Source of the DNA: Deltaproteobacteria bacterium
GTDB lineage: Bacteria > Desulfobacterota > Deferrimicrobia > Deferrimicrobiales > Deferrimicrobiaceae
NCBI GenBank assembly: GCA_021815305.1
Contig: JAKAHC010000007.1
Location: 1-64,000 of the forward strand
Direction of reading: 5' to 3'
DNA: 64,000 nt
The notes under the pieces were generated by a model. It saw only the letters and a list, made by a program, of their open reading frames with translations, did no database searches and was not told the DNA's origin. Shown in pieces: positions 1 to 7,083 of the stretch (the stretch's first letter is position 1; each line of letters starts with the position of its first letter). Both the position numbers and the translations under genes were made by a program.

Positions 1-72
1 GGGGAACTCGGCTTCCGCAGGCTCGCTGCGATCCTTGGCATCCTCGGATATGAGCTCGCCCCGGCGTCGACC

Positions 73-444
73 TTGCGTCCGGGTCGCAACGGCCGTTCCC
101 GACGATCTCCGGGCCGGTCCGAACCGTTGCGGAATGCATCCGCGCGGGAAATCGTGCGGAGAATGGCCCGCCGCTACATCTGGTGGCAATCGCCGGAAGC
201 GTCCATGAGGGATCCCCGGAGGGTGATCGCGCAGATCATGGACGTGGGCACGCTCGAAGACATCCAGCAATTGACCGCCGCCATCGGGAAAAGACGGATG
301 GTCGAAGTTTTGGACCATGCGCGGCCCGGCTGGTTCCATCCGAAGTCCTGGTCCTTCTGGCACACCGCGTTGGGACCGGCCTACCCCGGAAGAATCCCAC
401 CGATCCCGACAAGGAGGCGCGATGCCCTTCCCGACCCGGCTTGA
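73..444 (+). CDS. Small protein of the type found upstream of AbiEii toxins (DUF6922-like)
   Basis: Product of about 95-123 residues with the core RRMARRYIWWQSPEA followed by DPRRVIAQIMD and a PGWFHPKSWSFWH segment. From memory this resembles the small DUF6922-like proteins that sit directly before AbiEii nucleotidyltransferases; I could not check it. The 3' end overlaps the next gene by 23 bases, which suggests translational coupling and a two-gene toxin-antitoxin-like unit. The start is uncertain: the frame is open from base 1, a TTG lies at 73, another TTG at 127, a GTG at 154 and an ATG at 163. Family-like similarity begins only near residue 24, so 127 or 154 may be the real start, or the gene may enter from outside the window. 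An antitoxin role is inference from position. Confidence 0.55.
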   Translation: MRPGRNGRSRRSPGRSEPLRNASAREIVRRMARRYIWWQSPEASMRDPRRVIAQIMDVGTLEDIQQLTAAIGKRRMVEVLDHARPGWFHPKSWSFWHTALGPAYPGRIPPIPTRRRDALPDPA

Positions 445-1096
445 TATCCTGCCCCCGGGGCAGCGGAAACTCTGGCCTCTTCTCCTCCCCCTGAAGGATA
501 TGGGCTATTGCCTCTACGGCGGGACGGCGCTGGCGTTGCGGTACGGACATCGGCAGTCGGTCGACTTCGATTTCTTCTCCGACCGGCCGCTCGACAGGAA
601 CGGGCTGGAGATTTCGCTTCCATGGGTTACGGACGCGACGCCTCTCCGGAACGATCCCGGGACGCTTGTTGTCCTGGCGTCGCCGCCCCGTTCCAGGCGC
701 AAGGTGAAGGTGTCTTTCTTCGGGGGGCTTGCGTTCGGGCGGGTCGGAGTACCGGAACTCACCGGTGACGGGGTCGTCCTGGCCGCCTCCGTCAGGGATC
801 TGTTGGCCACCAAGCTCAAGGTTCTTTTCGACCGGGTGGAGCCCAGGGACTATCTCGACATCGCCGAATTGCTCAAGAACAAGGTGAGCCTGTTGCAAGG
901 ACTTGCGGATGCCCGGGCCCTCTTCGGAAACCCCTTTTCGCCGGCCGAGTGCTTGAGAATTCTCTGCTGGTTCGATGAACCCGAGCTCGCATCCCTTCCG
1001 GATCGCTGCAAAAGAACGCTGGCGCGAGAAGTCAAGGCGGCGTGGGACAAACCGTTGCCGCCGTCGAAAAAGGCCGGTTCGGGTCTTGCGATATGA
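422..1096 (+). CDS. AbiEii/AbiGii-type nucleotidyltransferase (putative toxin)
   Basis: Protein of 224 residues. Near residues 35-55 it carries the motif GGTALALRYGHRQSVDFDFF, the nucleotidyltransferase signature of AbiEii proteins: GGT, an HR.S stretch, and paired acidic residues that bind metal. A second conserved block near residue 125, VRDLLATKLKVLFDR followed by RDYLDIAEL, is also typical of the family. Known members transfer nucleotides to tRNA or act as type IV or type II toxins in abortive infection; this one's target is not visible here. ATG 422 is chosen because AAGGAGG lies 5 bases upstream. It overlaps the preceding small gene, its likely antitoxin or regulator. The C-terminus is complete, so it is likely functional. 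Confidence 0.8.
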   Translation: MPFPTRLDILPPGQRKLWPLLLPLKDMGYCLYGGTALALRYGHRQSVDFDFFSDRPLDRNGLEISLPWVTDATPLRNDPGTLVVLASPPRSRRKVKVSFFGGLAFGRVGVPELTGDGVVLAASVRDLLATKLKVLFDRVEPRDYLDIAELLKNKVSLLQGLADARALFGNPFSPAECLRILCWFDEPELASLPDRCKRTLAREVKAAWDKPLPPSKKAGSGLAI

Positions 1097-1160
1097 TACG
1101 TGACCATACTTCGCACCCCGAGGGGACCGGCCCGGAGGGGCGGACGGCCAGCGGCCATCG

Positions 1161-1474
1161 ATGAGTGAATCTTGCGGAAACAGGTCGGAAGAATGCCCGT
1201 TCCGCGATTTCCCGGAAGATCGTACCCTTGCGGAGAACGAGCTGGCCTTCGTCATCCGGGATGGATATCCGGGATGGATATCCGGTGGGCGAAGGACGCG
1301 GTCAGGGAGGAGGATGCTTCCGTCGTTGGGTTCAACGTCGGGGTGAATATCGGCGAGGCGGCAGGGCAGACGATTTTTCACTGCCATATCCATCTGATTC
1401 CCCGGAGGCGAGGAGACGTGGAAAATCCTCGTGGGGGGATGAGGCACCTCATCCCGGGAAAAGGGAATTATTGA
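1161..1474 (+). pseudogene. HIT-family protein remnant (frameshift and internal deletion)
   Basis: Two halves of a HIT-family hydrolase lie in different frames. The frame starting at ATG 1161 gives CPFRDFPEDRTLAENELAF then IRDGYP, the usual HIT N-terminus. The frame of 1172 (ending at 1474) gives GFNVGVNIGEAAGQTIFHCH plus the histidine triad HCHIH and the tail PRGGMRHLIPGKG. The middle block normally joining them (the PGH..IIP.RH region, about 40-45 residues) is missing. At the junction lies a perfect 13-bp tandem duplication (1258-1283), which itself shifts the frame. The intact histidine triad suggests a recent loss. A short product from the second frame could still be made, but it would lack half the nucleotide-binding fold. 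Confidence 0.7.
1258..1283. repeat. 13-bp perfect tandem duplication in the HIT remnant
   Basis: The unit GGGATGGATATCC occurs twice back to back (1258-1270 and 1271-1283). Because 13 is not a multiple of three, the duplication breaks the reading frame of the HIT remnant. It sits exactly where the conserved middle of the gene is absent, consistent with slippage or recombination at the deletion junction. Confidence 0.85.
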
Positions 1475-1496
1475 CGAATCCCCGGTGCGATAGAAT
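1471..1496 (+). promoter_or_regulatory. Possible sigma70 promoter of fluoride unit 1
   Basis: TTGACG at 1471-1476 and TAGAAT at 1491-1496, about 20 bases before the first fluoride aptamer. The 14-base spacer is short; an alternative -35, TTATTG at 1468-1473, gives a 17-base spacer but matches consensus poorly. A start near 1503 would place the aptamer at the 5' end of the transcript, as expected. Confidence 0.45.
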
Positions 1497-1517
1497 GCAC
1501 TAAGAAGCAAAGCAACA

Positions 1518-1570
1518 GGCGATGGAGTTCGCCGATAACCGCTGTCGTTCGGACGGCCGATGACTCCTAC
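1518..1570 (+). promoter_or_regulatory. Fluoride riboswitch 1 (crcB motif)
   Basis: The sequence contains GGCGATGGAGTTCGCC, then GATAACCGC, a variable hairpin, and CGATGACTCCTAC. This is the conserved crcB-motif fluoride aptamer: the GGCGA/TCGCC stem, the AACCGC junction, and pairing of GGAGT with ACTCC. The 3' end of the aptamer (CTCCTAC) is also the 5' arm of the terminator at 1564-1598, so fluoride binding should prevent termination and switch the downstream genes on. It heads the HAD - HEAT-like - GTPase - MFS unit. Confidence 0.95.
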
Positions 1571-1598
1571 CCGACACCCGTTGGGCAGGAGTTTTTTT
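1564..1598 (+). terminator. Intrinsic terminator, expression platform of fluoride riboswitch 1
   Basis: The arms 1564-1575 and 1580-1591 pair over 12 positions with one mismatch and one G-T pair around a 4-base loop, followed by seven T residues (1592-1598). The 5' arm overlaps the aptamer, giving mutually exclusive folds. Confidence 0.92.
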
Positions 1599-1614
1599 AT
1601 GCGCGGAGGCGTCC

Positions 1615-2085
1615 ATGCTGGAACTTGAAATCCCGGGGTTTGGAACGGTTCGTGCCGAGCATCTGGTATCCGATTTCACGGGGACCCTGGCTGTGGACGG
1701 CAAGCTGCTGTCCGGCGTCGAAGAACGGTTGGCTGCCCTCGCGAAGTTCCTGAAAATCCATGTCGTGACCTCCGACACGCTCGGCGTAGTGCGCTCCGAA
1801 ATGAAAGGATTGCCGTGCGTCCTCCACGTTCTCGCGGGGACCAATCACGACGTGCAGAAAGAGGAGTACGCGAGGAAACTGGATCCCGCCAAGGTGATCG
1901 CCATCGGCAACGGGAAAAACGACCGGAGGATGCTGAAGGCGGCGAGGATCGGGATCGCCGTTTCGGGAGGCGAGGGGTGCGCCGTGGATGCCCTTCTCAA
2001 CGCCGATATCCACGCAAGAAGCGTGGGCGAGGGGCTGGACCTCCTGATGCATACGGAGCGGATGAAGGCGACGCTGCGTTTTTAG
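1615..2085 (+). CDS. Small HAD-superfamily phosphatase, P-type-ATPase-like core
   Basis: Protein of 156 residues, first gene after fluoride riboswitch 1. Motif I is SDFTGTLAVDG with the nucleophile at Asp20, resembling the DKTGT signature of P-type ATPases rather than the DxDxT of most HAD phosphatases. The C-terminal metal motif GNGKNDRRML near residue 98 matches GDGxND of the same group. There are no membrane segments, so it looks like the soluble P-type-ATPase-like HAD proteins (COG4087 type). HAD proteins have been reported as fluoride-riboswitch-associated; substrate and role are unknown. GGAGG at 1605-1609 supports ATG 1615. A reporter-like 9-codon ORF starting at 1599 is ignored. The next gene follows after 69 bases. 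Confidence 0.82.
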   Translation: MLELEIPGFGTVRAEHLVSDFTGTLAVDGKLLSGVEERLAALAKFLKIHVVTSDTLGVVRSEMKGLPCVLHVLAGTNHDVQKEEYARKLDPAKVIAIGNGKNDRRMLKAARIGIAVSGGEGCAVDALLNADIHARSVGEGLDLLMHTERMKATLRF

Positions 2086-2154
2086 AATTGCGCACCGGAA
2101 TCCCCGGGAGGCTGTCCCACCTTGTCTGAGGATCGAGGGGAAGGATCGGCGGGA

Positions 2155-3144
2155 ATGAAAATGGAGAAGATGGATTCGGCCCTGAAGATCGTCGTCCTCG
2201 TCGACCGCCTGAATTCGCTGAAAGAAGGGGAGCTTGCCGTTGCCGATCTTGTGGCGTGCGGCAAGGGAGCTGTCGAGCCTTTGCGGAGGTTCCTGCTTTA
2301 TGGAAAGCCCAGTGGAATCTTTCAGCCGCGGCAGCATGCCGTGGAGGCGCTTGCGGAACTCGGCGCCAAAGAGGTCCTGCTCGAATATCTCACTTTCGAG
2401 AAGCATATCTCCGATCCCGTCGATCGATATGGCGAAGAGGCGGTGGAAAATACCGCGGCGCGAGTCCTTGGGGGTTGGCGTGACGAGGACGTCTATAACG
2501 TCCTCCTGCGGCTCCTGCGCGGGAAGCCGATGCCGGGCGTGATCGAAACCATCGGCGAGTACCGGCGAACCGAGGCGATCCCCGATTTCCTGCGCGCCCT
2601 CGGCGACGACGTTGCCGGTGGCCCCGCGGAAGAAGCCCTGCGGAAAGTCGGGGAACCCGCACGCCGGCCGTTGATGGATGCCGCCCTGACCCCGGTTCCT
2701 TCCGCCGCGGATGAAACCCCTTCCAGCCTGCGCCGTCGCGCTTCCGCCCTGCGTCTTCTCGCCGAACGGAATCTGTCGGCGGAAGACGGACGCAACCTCG
2801 CTGCCCTGACACGCGACCGTGACCCGGAAATCGCCGTGTGTGCGTGCCGGATCGCCCTGCTCGTGGGGAAAGAAAGCTGCCGGCAACTTGCGGTCCGCCG
2901 CTTGGTCGAGGTGCTGCCGGAAGTCGACCTGTTTCTGCAGACGGAGATCGAGGGCTGGCTGTTGCGGCGTTTCGACAGCGCCCGGATCGTTCTCGATGAA
3001 GAGATCGCTCGCCGTCAACCTGCGACGGAGGCCGCCCGATCCCCGGACAAGGTGCTGCTATTCCTGCTTGCCGTGAAACGTAGAGCGGATGCCGAATCGA
3101 GGGATGGTCATGACTCCGGGGGACACCGAAAAACCGGCCGGTAA
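2155..3144 (+). CDS. HEAT-like repeat protein in fluoride unit 1
   Basis: Protein of 329 residues, soluble and helix-rich. It contains repeated alpha-helical units of the HEAT/PBS-lyase type, for example AVEALAELGAKEVLLEYL, ENTAARVLGGWRDEDVYNVLL, IPDFLRALGDDVAGGPAEEA and IAVCACRIALLVGKESC. No catalytic motif is visible. HEAT-like arrays usually bind proteins, so a scaffold or partner of the GTPase encoded next is a reasonable guess. ATG 2155 is preferred because AAGGA lies about 10 bases upstream; an upstream in-frame TTG at 2122 is a weaker alternative. The 3' end overlaps the GTPase gene by 35 bases, a sign of translational coupling. Confidence 0.72.
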   Translation: MKMEKMDSALKIVVLVDRLNSLKEGELAVADLVACGKGAVEPLRRFLLYGKPSGIFQPRQHAVEALAELGAKEVLLEYLTFEKHISDPVDRYGEEAVENTAARVLGGWRDEDVYNVLLRLLRGKPMPGVIETIGEYRRTEAIPDFLRALGDDVAGGPAEEALRKVGEPARRPLMDAALTPVPSAADETPSSLRRRASALRLLAERNLSAEDGRNLAALTRDRDPEIAVCACRIALLVGKESCRQLAVRRLVEVLPEVDLFLQTEIEGWLLRRFDSARIVLDEEIARRQPATEAARSPDKVLLFLLAVKRRADAESRDGHDSGGHRKTGR

Positions 3145-4867
3145 CAGGAAGGAGTGGACGTCCTCGACCGCGCCCCGGAGTTTGTTGCGCGAATACGACA
3201 AGGTCAAACTCGAGCTTGCGGGACTGATCCGGGAGGTCATCGTGCAGGAGACAGCCGACGAGGGTATCCGGAACGAAGGGCAGGAACTGCTGACCCGCCT
3301 GGCGGAGGATCGGTTCAACGTGGCGGTTGTGGGCCGATTCAGTCGCGGAAAGACATCGCTGATGAATGCTGTCCTTGGCTGGGACCGGCTGCCGACGGGA
3401 ATCCTGCCTCTGACTTCCGTGCTCACCAAGGTGCGGTACGGCACCAGAGAACGGGTTCTCGTCTGTTATGCAAACAGTTACATGCCGCAGGAAATTTCCT
3501 TGGAACAGATCCCCGATTACGTTACCCAGGACGGCAATCCCGGGAATCGCAAGGGCGTGGACTATGTGGAGATACAAATTCCCTCCGAGACGCTGCGCCG
3601 GGGGTTCGCTTTCGTGGATACGCCCGGGCTCGGCTCGACCATCGCCGAAAACACCTCCATCACCACCGGCTTCTTCCGGGAAATGGACGCCGTGGTCGTG
3701 GTCACAAGCTTCGAGGCGGCCCTGTCGCAGGAAGAGATGGAGTCCCTCCGCCAAGCGGCGCAGGGGGACAGGAAAACGTTTCTGGTGATCAACAAGCAGG
3801 ATCTCGTCACCGGGGAAGAGCGGGACAAGGTCTTGCGTTACGTTGAGGAGAGGCTCACAGATGAGGTTGGGTCCGCCGGCGCCAGGGTCTTTGCCGTCTC
3901 TGCCCGCGATGGCCTCCATGCCAAGCAGGGAGGGGATGCAATAAAGCTTCGGGCCAGCGGTTTGCCGGAATTCGAACAGGAACTCGTACGCTTTCTCACC
4001 GCCGGGAAAGCGGAAAAGACGCTGACGCTTACCTGCCGACGGCTGCTCGACCTGGTTGCCGGAGCCGGGATTTCTTCGGACGCCGCAATTCCGACGCGGA
4101 TCCGGGAAATTCAAGGGAAGCTTCGGGATGATGGCGGTCAAGAACCCGCTTCCGGGGTTCCAGCTTCCACGGCAGCCTTTCTGCGTTCGGACCAGGCCCG
4201 GCTGGACCGATCGTGCCCCATTTGCGGAGAAGTGATCACACGTGTCTTCGATTTTCTATGCCGGTACCAATACCGGTTGAGCACCAGCCGCGAGGCATAT
4301 TCAGCGCATGCCGCGGACGGTGGATTTTGCGCCATGCATACCTGGCAGTACGAAAAGATCGCCTCTCCTCATGGTGTTTGCACCGCCTATGCGGAATTTC
4401 TTGATACCATGGCCCATCAGCTGCGCAGCGTGGCAGGCAAGGCGGAATCCGTCGCAGACCTTTCCTCGGGCATCGCCCGCTTGGCGATATTGTCCCCGAA
4501 GTGCAAGGCATGCCAGGTGCAAACTTCCGCGGAAGATGATGCCCTTTCAAGGTGGTTGTCCAAGGTGTCCGAGCCCGAAAAAGACGGGCCGCAGGAACTT
4601 CCTCTTCCATGCTTTCTGCATTTTCCTGCGTTCCTGGCGAGGATTACGGATGCGGAACTCGCTCGGACATTGGTGGACCGCCAGGCGGAAGTTTGCGAGA
4701 GAGTATCGGAAAACATGCGGCGCTCCGCCTTGAAGCACGACGCGAAGCGCCGCGCCTTGCTGAGCGACGAAGAAAGGCGTGCGCACCTGCAAGGGCTCAT
4801 GATCCTGGCGGGAGATCGGAGGGTGGCCGCGGCCGGCGCCGAAACGGAGGATCCGTGGCTGGGGTAA
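3110..4867 (+). CDS. Dynamin-like GTPase with C-terminal Cys/His region
   Basis: Protein of 585 residues. G1/P-loop GRFSRGKTS (75-83), possible G2 threonine near 102, G3 DTPGLGS (170-176) and G4 NKQD (228-231) show a complete large-GTPase domain of the bacterial dynamin-like type. The second half is helical. It holds CPIC (369-372), C384, GGFCAMH (C407/H410), C424 and CKAC (465-468), a probable metal-binding region resembling DUF6062-like CPIC..FC..H proteins (from memory). ATG 3110 is preferred because GAGGG ends 6 bases upstream; ATGs at 3089 and 3104 are possible. It is the third gene of the fluoride-riboswitch unit. Known bacterial dynamin-like proteins remodel or protect membranes; a role during fluoride stress is inference. 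AlFx and MgFx are classic transition-state mimics in GTPases. Confidence 0.82.
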   Translation: MTPGDTEKPAGNRKEWTSSTAPRSLLREYDKVKLELAGLIREVIVQETADEGIRNEGQELLTRLAEDRFNVAVVGRFSRGKTSLMNAVLGWDRLPTGILPLTSVLTKVRYGTRERVLVCYANSYMPQEISLEQIPDYVTQDGNPGNRKGVDYVEIQIPSETLRRGFAFVDTPGLGSTIAENTSITTGFFREMDAVVVVTSFEAALSQEEMESLRQAAQGDRKTFLVINKQDLVTGEERDKVLRYVEERLTDEVGSAGARVFAVSARDGLHAKQGGDAIKLRASGLPEFEQELVRFLTAGKAEKTLTLTCRRLLDLVAGAGISSDAAIPTRIREIQGKLRDDGGQEPASGVPASTAAFLRSDQARLDRSCPICGEVITRVFDFLCRYQYRLSTSREAYSAHAADGGFCAMHTWQYEKIASPHGVCTAYAEFLDTMAHQLRSVAGKAESVADLSSGIARLAILSPKCKACQVQTSAEDDALSRWLSKVSEPEKDGPQELPLPCFLHFPAFLARITDAELARTLVDRQAEVCERVSENMRRSALKHDAKRRALLSDEERRAHLQGLMILAGDRRVAAAGAETEDPWLG

Positions 4868-6063
4868 CCCGGAACGGCTGGATCACCAGGAGCGTCATCG
4901 GCATCGGCCTCACCAGCCTCTTCAGCGACATGGGGCACGAGATGGCCACCGCCGTTCTCCCCATGTTCCTTGCCGCCCTCGGCGGGACGGCGGCGACCCT
5001 GGGGCTCATCGAAGGGGTCTCGGACGCCTCTTCAAGCTTCGTCAAGCTCTGGATGGGGCACTACAGCGACCGGATCGGCAGGCGAAAACCCATCGCGGTC
5101 GTCGGTTACGCGATCACCGCGTGCAAAGGACTCCTTGCGGTCGCCGCCAACTGGCACCAGGTGCTCGCCATCAGGACCGTGGCATGGATGGGCAGGGGTG
5201 CCCGGGGACCGGTCCGGGACGCGTTGCTGGCCGACACGGTCGAGCCCGCCTGCTACGGGCGGGCGTTCGGGTTCCACACGGCGATGGACACCACGGGAGC
5301 GGTGATCGGCCCCGCCATCGCGTTCGTGCTGATCGGGGTCGTGAGCTACCGGCAGATCTTCCTCATCTCCGTCGTCCCGGGCGTTCTCTCGGTCGCCTGC
5401 TTTGCGGCGATGGTCAGGGAGCGCGCCCGCAAGCCCGACGGAAATCCGCGCCTCTGGGCGCGGGTCCGCGAGTTGCCTCGCGATTTCAAACTGTTCGTGG
5501 TCAGTGTGGGGATCTTCGGCATGGGGAACTTCGCCCATACGCTCCTGATCCTGCGGGCGATGGAGATCCTTACGCCGGAATACGGGAAAACCGCGGCCGC
5601 GGGGACCGCGGCGGGGCTGTATACGCTCCACAACATCCTCTATGCGGGGGTCGCCTATCCGGCCGGGGTCGTGAGCGAAAGGGTCGGCAAGCGCCCCCTC
5701 CTCGTGGCCGGGTATCTGCTGTTCGCCCTGATGTGCCTGGGGTTTCTCCTCGAACCGCCGCGACTCTGGGCCATGGCCATCCTCTTTTCCCTGGCCGGAG
5801 TCTACATCGCTCTCGTCGATTCCATGGAAAGGGCCATGGCGGGGGACCTCCTCCCCGGACATTTGCGGGGTACGGGGTACGGCTTGATGGCGACGGTGAA
5901 CGGCGTCGGCGATTTCGTCTCCAGCTTCGTGGTCGGGCTCCTCTGGGCCAAGGTTTCCCCCGCGGCGGGTTTTCTCTATGCCGGCGCCCTGACCTTTATC
6001 GGCGGCATCGTGCTTTTCTTGTTGCGGAATACGGGAGGGCCGCGGGAAGCGACGGTTCCATGA
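4855..6063 (+). CDS. MFS transporter, last gene of fluoride unit 1
   Basis: Protein of 402 residues with about 12 hydrophobic segments. The loop between segments 2 and 3 reads HYSDRIGRRKP, the major facilitator motif A. The early segment MGHEMATAVLPMFLAALGG recalls drug-proton or sugar-phosphate-like exporters, but the substrate cannot be read from sequence. GTG 4855 is chosen because GGAGG (4846-4850) precedes it; it overlaps the GTPase stop codon by 13 bases, so the four genes of unit 1 should be co-transcribed from the riboswitch. This is not one of the established fluoride exporters (CLC-F, Fluc). It could export a metabolite that builds up when fluoride blocks enzymes. Confidence 0.83.
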   Translation: MAGVTRNGWITRSVIGIGLTSLFSDMGHEMATAVLPMFLAALGGTAATLGLIEGVSDASSSFVKLWMGHYSDRIGRRKPIAVVGYAITACKGLLAVAANWHQVLAIRTVAWMGRGARGPVRDALLADTVEPACYGRAFGFHTAMDTTGAVIGPAIAFVLIGVVSYRQIFLISVVPGVLSVACFAAMVRERARKPDGNPRLWARVRELPRDFKLFVVSVGIFGMGNFAHTLLILRAMEILTPEYGKTAAAGTAAGLYTLHNILYAGVAYPAGVVSERVGKRPLLVAGYLLFALMCLGFLLEPPRLWAMAILFSLAGVYIALVDSMERAMAGDLLPGHLRGTGYGLMATVNGVGDFVSSFVVGLLWAKVSPAAGFLYAGALTFIGGIVLFLLRNTGGPREATVP

Positions 6064-6118
6064 ACGGAGCGCGCCCGGACTGCGCCGGACTCCCCGAACC
6101 GCGATTGACGGAAATCTC

Positions 6119-6147
6119 TTGCGCATCGAGCGCAACGAAGGTAATAG
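6119..6147 (+). promoter_or_regulatory. Possible promoter of fluoride unit 2
   Basis: TTGCGC (6119-6124), a 17-base spacer and TAATAG (6142-6147) lie 10 bases before the second aptamer. The match is moderate. TTGACG at 6105-6110 is an alternative -35 but too distant. Confidence 0.4.
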
Positions 6148-6156
6148 ATGGAAGCA

Positions 6157-6204
6157 GGCGATGGAGTTCGCCGTGAACCGCCCGAACGGGCTGATGACTC
6201 CTGG
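6157..6204 (+). promoter_or_regulatory. Fluoride riboswitch 2 (crcB motif)
   Basis: The same core as aptamer 1, GGCGATGGAGTTCGCC, then GTGAACCGC, a short CCGAACGGG hairpin, and CTGATGACTCCTGG. The expression platform differs from the other three: no terminator overlaps the aptamer. Instead ACTCC could pair with GGGGGG at 6221-6226, which would act as ribosome binding site for a 29-codon ORF starting at 6229, and a separate hairpin with a T-rich tail follows at 6263-6299. It controls the unit that ends in enolase. Confidence 0.93.
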
Positions 6205-6228
6205 TCGTGGATCTTCGCAAGGGGGGTT

Positions 6229-6318
6229 ATGCCCGTGAGACGGAAACCGTGTGTATCCCGATGCCCGTTGGGAACCTTCCCTGCGGGCGTTTCCTTTTTC
6301 GGGACCGGTGCCGGATAA
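6229..6318 (+). CDS. Possible 29-codon leader ORF after fluoride riboswitch 2
   Basis: ATG 6229 follows AAGGGGGG with a 2-4 base gap and reads MPVRRKPCVSRCPLGTFPAG to a TAA at 6316-6318. The ORF runs through the hairpin at 6263-6288, and its stop overlaps the GTG start (6308) of the next gene. This is the arrangement of a leader peptide or translational coupler. There is no evidence that it is translated, and codon content alone does not decide. No homology is recognised. Confidence 0.3.
   Translation: MPVRRKPCVSRCPLGTFPAGVSFFGTGAG
6263..6299 (+). terminator. Possible attenuator hairpin in the leader of fluoride unit 2
   Basis: GCCCG (6263-6267) pairs with CGGGC (6284-6288); an inner stem GGGAA/TTCCC (6270-6274 and 6277-6281) closes a tiny loop. 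It is followed by TTTCCTTTTT (6290-6299), a T-rich but interrupted tail. It does not overlap the aptamer, so any link to fluoride sensing must be indirect. Confidence 0.5.
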
Positions 6319-6694
6319 GCGCGGCCCAAGGCAGGAACGGTGGGACGCGGCGTCCTCGCGCGCCCGCGAGGAACTCCTGCGCCCCTGTCCCTACCTCGGG
6401 TACGACCACGACCGGATCGGGGTCCACTGCCTCTCCCGCGAGGCGTACGGCATCGCGGAGCGGTCGTTCCGCCGGGCGATCTGGCTCAACCCGTACGAGC
6501 CGGGGTTTCGCCTTCACCTGGCCCACGCGCTCTTCCGGCAGAAGCGGCACGAAGAGGCGTTGGACGTGCTGGACGAGCTGCGGCGGGAACGGCCCGATTT
6601 TCGCCGGGAGCAGGAGTTGCGGGACGCCATCCTGGAGGCGCAGAACGCGGGGAAAGGAGGGGGGGATGCCGGAGAAAGAAGAGGGCGCCCCTGA
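6308..6694 (+). CDS. TPR-like protein, first gene of fluoride unit 2
   Basis: Protein of about 128 residues, starting at GTG 6308 (an upstream in-frame ATG at 6251 would lie inside the leader hairpin and is rejected). It holds the block CPYLGYDHDRIGVHCLSREA and then a TPR-like repeat pair, AERSFRRAIWLNPYEPGFRL and ALFRQKRHEEALDVLDEL. A Cys and His cluster near the N-terminus (CPYLGYDHD..GVHCLS) could bind metal. Function unknown; TPR proteins usually mediate protein contacts. It overlaps the next gene by 29 bases and sits two genes before enolase, so it is expected to be induced by fluoride with it. Confidence 0.6.
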   Translation: MPDKRGPRQERWDAASSRAREELLRPCPYLGYDHDRIGVHCLSREAYGIAERSFRRAIWLNPYEPGFRLHLAHALFRQKRHEEALDVLDELRRERPDFRREQELRDAILEAQNAGKGGGDAGERRGRP

Positions 6695-7028
6695 AGGGGC
6701 GCATGCGGAGGATACGGTTGCCTTGCGGAAGGAAAACGAGAAATTTCTCGCGATGGTGAACGAGCTGTCCACCCGGTTTGCCGCGTTGAATTTCAGGGCC
6801 TATGAAATGGCGGAGGAGGTCCGGAACCTGGAGATGCGGCTGTCGGGGACGCAGGCGACGCTACGGTGCATCGAATGGGAGAATGGCCAGCTCCGCACGG
6901 AGATCCGGCTTCTCCGCAAGGTCCTCCTGGAGTTCGGCGACCCGCCTCCGCAACTCCGGCAGCTGGTGGAGTCGTACCGCCACGAGATGTGTTCCCGGGG
7001 GACGCTGCCGGGGGAGAAGGAAAAGTGA
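6666..7028 (+). CDS. Small coiled-coil protein in fluoride unit 2
   Basis: Protein of 120 residues starting at ATG 6666, with a GGAGGGGG stretch just upstream. The central part (residues about 20-95), containing [35 protein letters not shown] and [17 protein letters not shown], has heptad spacing typical of a long coiled coil. There is no signal peptide, membrane segment or catalytic motif. It overlaps the TPR-like gene, and enolase follows after 55 bases. I do not recognise the family. A structural partner of the TPR protein or of enolase is conceivable but unproven. A longer in-frame ORF extending up to 6207 crosses the riboswitch region and is not used. Confidence 0.6.
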   Translation: MPEKEEGAPEGAHAEDTVALRKENEKFLAMVNELSTRFAALNFRAYEMAEEVRNLEMRLSGTQATLRCIEWENGQLRTEIRLLRKVLLEFGDPPPQLRQLVESYRHEMCSRGTLPGEKEK

Positions 7029-7083
7029 CGAAAAGGCCGATACCCCGGATGCGGGGAACCCATGCCGTGAAGGGAGGGCGCCG

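Noticed and set aside
6207-7028. A long frame running from inside riboswitch 2 into the coiled-coil gene
   Set aside because: The upstream part covers the leader hairpin and the TPR-like gene in another frame and is Arg/Ser/Thr-rich. The real gene is taken to start at ATG 6666.
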